Source of the DNA: Saksenaea vasiformis B4078
Lineage: Eukaryota > Mucoromycota > Mucoromycetes > Mucorales > Saksenaeaceae
NCBI GenBank assembly: GCA_000697055.1
Contig: JNDT01001536.1
Location: 111,262 to 175,261 of the forward strand
Reading direction: 5' to 3'
DNA: 64,000 nucleotides
Of this stretch, positions 59,840-64,000 are shown piece by piece; the first letter of the stretch is position 1; every line of letters starts with the position of its first letter. The notes beneath the pieces were generated by a model. The model was not told the origin of the DNA, searched no databases, and was given only the letters and a program-made list of their open reading frames with translations. A program made the translations under genes and the position numbers.

Positions 59840-62800
59840 ATGAAGAAACCCAATGCGTTGCCATCGTTTCGACAGAAAGCCTTGTCGTTGTCCAGCCTTA
59901 GTGTGCCTCGTCGCTACCATATCCCAGTGATTTTGCTACGAGCACTCAGTCTTATACCTTGCCTGCTCGGTGTCATTCACAACTCACAAGCCGCTTGGAA
60001 TGTTCCTTATCGAGATGCGGGAGGCCCGATCGTGTTACGAAGTACACCTGTAGAGTACTGGGTAGCAAATGCCTGGGTATGACCGTTACTATTCTCACGT
60101 TACCACGAAGGTCACTAAATTTTTGTGTCTACCGTAGTGTATCTTAGCAGGATACTGGAGTTGGATTTTTACGACGAGTATGATGCGACGCTGGATATAC
60201 CATTATGAAATAAGTAATGCTATCGTTCGCCTTATTACTTTGACTGTCATCAACTGGTCCGTTTCAGCTTTTGTGAACTCCAAATACGATTCAGATCAGG
60301 CCATCAAAACATGGATCACGCTTTGCTTTATCTTGTTGGTTTGCAACATTTTCAAACTGATCTTTGCAACGAGTCCAAAGTATCACAAAAAAGCCGAGGA
60401 TGTACAAAGCCCGCGTATCAACATGAAGTCAACTGTAGTCAAGGTCCTTGTCCTTCCTCTCTTTGTTGTCACATGTTTGACGACGTTTGCGGCATTGCGA
60501 CAGATCAACCATTTACAGTATACTACGAGTCAACTTATGGATCAGCCGTTTCAGTTGGATGCCACTCTAGCAAGACACGAGTTAACCAGCGATGCTTCCG
60601 TTAACGTTCTCGTTCTTATCATGTCATCATGGTCAGCTAAAAGCTTGGAACGCCGTCAAATGCTTCGCGACACATCGTTGAAGCTATTGTCTTCTGTCCC
60701 TCACAATGTGTCCATCACATACCGGTTCGTTCTCGGCCAGGCACCCTATGCTCAATCTCAGATGTCCATGGGATCACGTTTGGTACAGGAATCCGCCGTC
60801 TACCATGACCTACTTGTAGTTCCTACTTCTGATGCGCGGGAACACAAGAGTCGCAAAGTCTTTGAAGCACTACAATGGTCTCGGGAGCTCAAATATGATT
60901 ATCTTATCAAGACAGACGACGATGTCTTTACACGCTGGGATATCATCGGGTCGGAGCTAGCGAATTTGGATTCGCCAGCTTACTATTGGAAGGGATTGGT
61001 TTATAGGTACGTAGGCGAAAGGTACACAAGTTTCTGATCTGAATGGTATGTTAGAAATATGCCAACAGACTCTAAGCATGCGGACAAAAGCATGGCCGCA
61101 GATTTTGGCTTATCGATATTGCCACCTTTCACTTCGGGAACACTGTACACAATTTCGCGGGATATTGTTGACTTGGTTGTCACCTCTCGAACACCACGAC
61201 GTTTCATTGCTGCAGATGACCACAATTTCGCAGTTTGGTTATTTGGTTTCAGTATTGAACCTATCCATGATGCACGGATACAAGATCGTGAAGTCTGCAT
61301 AGAGGATCAAATTGCAAAACGATTCCCTCATTCAGATATAGAGAACATGAAACGGATGTATAACAATATCATCAGTCAGCAGAGTCAATGTGTTGGTCTC
61401 GATACGAGCGCATGCGCCGTCTGCTATCCCTGCCACGGTAAAAAGGATAACTGGAGATCGTCAAACCTTGCGTGTGATTCTTTTAGAGGTATCACATTGC
61501 ACGAACAACCCAAGTTTAGAAAGGTATCTGGCATATCTGCGAAGGATAAGCTTCCGCAATTGAAAATTGGAGGCAACGACGATGAGTGGATTGTCAAGGA
61601 TGTCCTATCAAAACGTAGCTCGATCTATTCGGATACTGATCAATGGAATTTATTGTACTGGGTGTGCTGGTCAAGCGAACCATCCACATTTACGGATCGC
61701 CACTGGAGAACACTGGAACTCGTATGGGTCCATGAGCCTCGCGCTATAATTTTCATGATATCCAACACATTACCGGAAAACTTCTTCGACGAATACATCA
61801 GATATGGATACAACATCCGAGTGGTACATTTCAACAGGGATAATCTGATCGATTGGAACTGGCATTTCGGATCAGGTACAGAAGATTGGTTACGTGACTG
61901 GGAAAAATGGGAAAAAGGTCCAAACTTCAACTGGCATTTAACCGATTATATTCGCCTGTATCTGCTATACAATTATGGAGGTACCTATATGGATATGGAT
62001 GCCCTATGGATCAGGATGCCTCCTGATCCGCAACTGGAGTTTATTGGATCGGATTACAGCAGGCTCGAGAGCGATCGTGAGTGGACCTTGGATGATAAAG
62101 GACTATACCTTCCACAAGGTTTGATGAGATTTAAGAGGGGATGGCGCATTTTCCGGGAGATTGCCGAATCGTCCTTTTCATCATACACGTATGATGCGGA
62201 GTGTTTCAACTGTCAAGGACCAAAGGCGATCACTACCTATGTGCGTGGGCATCGGCATACGCTGGAAGCAAACGGTTTTACAATTCTACCTCGCGAGACG
62301 CTGTACCCCAAAGATTACCAAGAAATTAACAAGTATTTTGCTCCAGATCCGCTCGCTGAGCAAGAACTCAAAACGAAGCTTATTCCTAATACTTGGAATA
62401 TCCATTTGTTCGGAAAGATGACGACAGATCTTGAAGTCCGATTTGGAAGTGTGATCGATCTGGTATTTAAACGATTTGATCTGGATATCCCACATCGCGA
62501 TATCGAAACGCGCTCTATTATCAGCTCGACCAATACATGGAAGGTCCCGATGCGCTTGGTCGGACCGAGGACATATATCTATCGAGCTTACACACCATCC
62601 GATCCAAAGATGCAACAGCAGCTATGGAAAATGCCAGCTGCTGGAAAGTTCCAGGGCCTTGATGTAATTTATGTGCAGGGAGGACCAGTCGTTAGTCCTA
62701 CGGTCAAAGTAGACTTCAAGGTTGCACGTGGTAAACTTAGATTTGACAATTCTGAAGAGGAATTTCTATCCAAGTCAGTTGAACTCAAGCATACCACCAT

Positions 62801-62987
62801 GAAAGATGTCAATGTTCTTCTCAACTCAATCATTTACGTACCTGATCCACTACTGGTCGCAAACGGTGGCCGTGACCAGTTGATCATCAATGTTCAGTAC
62901 AGTGGAAGCGGCAAGTCCGGGACGGAGCAAGACAGCATTCAGGTGGACATCATTGTAATAGAGACCGAAGAAGATGAGGAAGACTAG
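59840..62987 (+). CDS. Multipass GT31-GT32 double glycosyltransferase
   Basis: Three exons (59840-60076, 60138-61006, 61055-62987) encode 1012 residues. The first 200 residues hold about five membrane spans (near 28-47, 74-93, 108-126, 136-155, 180-200). A GT31 (beta-1,3-glycosyltransferase) domain follows at about 230-470, with SLERRQMLRDTS, the DxD-type KTDDDVFTRWD (about 337-347) and YWKGLVYRNMP, PPFTSGTLYTISRDIV. A second catalytic domain of GT32 type (about 570-870) shows RTLELVWVHEPRAIIFMISN, NWHLTDYIRLYLLYNYGGTY and the DxD of MDMDALW (about 682-684), and later WNIHLFGKMT. The last 110 residues look like a beta-sandwich (VSPTVKVDFKVARGKLRFDN), and the tail is acidic. I infer a Golgi enzyme that adds two sugars in sequence to a wall or secreted glycan; donor and acceptor are unknown. 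Confidence 0.82.
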
Positions 62988-63197
62988 ACTCCTTCCAAAG
63001 CTTGTTAATAGACAGATTCCCCAACAAAAATGTTGTAGCATTAGCATTTGTTCCATGTCATATACTTGTTGTTCTTGCAAACGGAGTTACTGCATTGATT
63101 ATTTGTGAGCATTGCGTAACCAAGAAAGAAAATGGTACAGTTCGACAAGTCTGTTGGATTTTGCAACTGCTTCATAACTAGGTTAAAGAATAGTATC

Positions 63198-64000
63198 CTA
63201 TAACTGAATACTGCTAGGTTTTTCTGGCCTACGGAAAGCGAGAGGCCGTTGATTGTTGTTGTCTCTCATATAAAGAAACACGTGCAATATATTTGTTGCA
63301 GCCATTTTATCTCGATTCCAGAACATGGCCGTACATGATTTTTTCTGACATGTCAGCACGGCATGTATTGTCGATCCTTGATGGCCTTGCGCGTCGTTTT
63401 CTTCATTTGCTTTCTGTAAGTCTCGAGTCTCACACGCTGGACAGACCTGGGACGTAAGATATTCGTCTATGAGGGAAACGTATGTGGGAGCCTTTCGAAT
63501 TTAAGGTCAACGATAAGTTTTTGGACAACTGTAGAGCTACCTTTCGTCGCCTAGCCTGCTGTTGTAGTTCCTTAAAAATTGCCTTGGTAGGAGCAGCATT
63601 TTTGCCTTTCATGCTACCGGAAAACCCTCCATTCCCATAAGCGACGATAATGGGCTTGTTCTTCTCCTCAGCCTGATCGTTCGGAGAAAGAGGAACCCAT
63701 TTCGAATTACTCTGCTTCCGTGCTTTTTGCTTACTGTGTTGCTCGTACTTCTTGCTACCGTGGAGTAATCTCTTGGCAATCTCACTTCGACTTTTTTGTT
63801 GTCGGATATAAGTTTTGAACTTTAACTTGCTATATCTGAAAAAATATACACATGTTATGACAAAATAAATAAAGAAAATAGCAACCAACCTTTGATCCCG
63901 GCTAAAAAATTCAGAGATACGCTCATAGTGCCGGACGCAATATCGGATCGCAGTAATTAATTTCTCCATACTGGTTGTCTTCAATGATGGTATATTATTG
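63198..64000 (-). CDS. Fanzor/TnpB-like RuvC nuclease, C-terminal part (5' end beyond window)
   Basis: Three exons (63890-64000 and beyond, 63541-63835, 63198-63491) are visible on the minus strand; the frame is open to the window edge, so the N-terminal domain and first RuvC Asp are missing. About 233 residues are read. A basic helical part (YSKLKFKTYIRQQKSRSEIA) leads to KPIIVAYGNGGFSGSMKGKN, then after an intron VSLIDEYLTSQVCPAC, a zinc ribbon (CPAC, 27 residues, CQKKSC) and WNRDKMAATNILHVF. In TnpB-like nucleases the last motif carries the third RuvC Asp. The Glu in LIDEY sits where Fanzors have a relocated catalytic Glu. The presence of introns and the protein type suggest a eukaryotic Fanzor, often carried by transposons. 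A non-Fanzor TnpB derivative is the main alternative. It converges with the glycosyltransferase gene, 210 bp apart. Confidence 0.68.

Noticed and set aside
63430..63984. Unspliced 184-codon reading of the nuclease region
   Set aside because: It reads through two introns and misses the zinc ribbon; the spliced frame gives the complete signature.

Overview
The window looks like nuclear DNA of an early-diverging fungus, most likely a member of the Mucoromycota (Mucorales-like). The basis is dense spliced genes with many short introns (about 37-85 nt, GTAAG/GTATG donors, one of 159 nt), compact convergent gene pairs, an oleaginous-type lipid gene set, fungus-specific proteins (Bud4/Mid-type anillin, DUF3712 vacuolar protein, Ser/Thr-rich cell-wall sensor), a GT31/GT32 glycosyltransferase, and an eukaryotic TnpB-like (Fanzor-type) nuclease gene running off the right edge. 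All exon structures below were assembled by eye from splice sites and reading-frame continuity. No homology search was possible, so family names rest on recognised motifs.

Layout. Positions 1-12.3 kb hold no gene I can support: AT-rich DNA with long A/T runs and microsatellites. 12.3-18.8 kb: a degenerate protein kinase (+), a Ded1-type DEAD-box helicase (+, 9 exons) and D-aminoacyl-tRNA deacylase (-, 6 exons). 20.3-25.4 kb: a secreted repeat protein with dibasic sites (+), a 14-exon AidB/ACAD11-type acyl-CoA dehydrogenase ending in a peroxisomal signal (+), and cystathionine gamma-lyase (-). 27.2-32.3 kb: Tsr4/PDCD2 (+), Caf40/CNOT9 (-), and a mitochondrial LEA-like protein (-). 33.9-39.5 kb is a lipid neighbourhood: Spo7/NEP1R1 (+), peroxisomal acyl-CoA oxidase (-), DGAT1 (-). 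39.7-44.9 kb: a small Atp19-like ORF (-), SDHAF4 (-), and an anillin-like protein with a PH domain (-). 45.4-47.6 kb: an unidentified zinc-knuckle gene (-). 49.1-52.0 kb: a Tag1/DUF3712-like vacuolar membrane protein (+). 55.0-59.5 kb: a Mid2-like wall sensor (+), Mpo1/DUF962 (-), and a DUF1771-Smr protein with an N-myristoylation motif (+). 59.8-63.0 kb: a 1012-residue multipass GT31-GT32 double glycosyltransferase (+). 63.2-64.0 kb: the C-terminal part of a Fanzor/TnpB-type RuvC nuclease (-).

How the genes fit together. Several genes concern lipid storage and turnover: Spo7 regulates the lipin phosphatase that makes diacylglycerol, DGAT1 turns diacylglycerol into triacylglycerol, acyl-CoA oxidase and the AidB-type dehydrogenase (both with predicted C-terminal AKL) act on acyl-CoAs in peroxisomes, and Mpo1 handles 2-hydroxy fatty acids. 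Others are housekeeping genes for translation, ribosome assembly and mRNA decay (Ded1, DTD1, Tsr4, Caf40). Gene-free gaps of 0.5-3 kb carry ORF fragments, degenerate repeats and possible gene relics. The most unusual items are the Fanzor-type gene at the right end and the GT31-GT32 fusion beside it.
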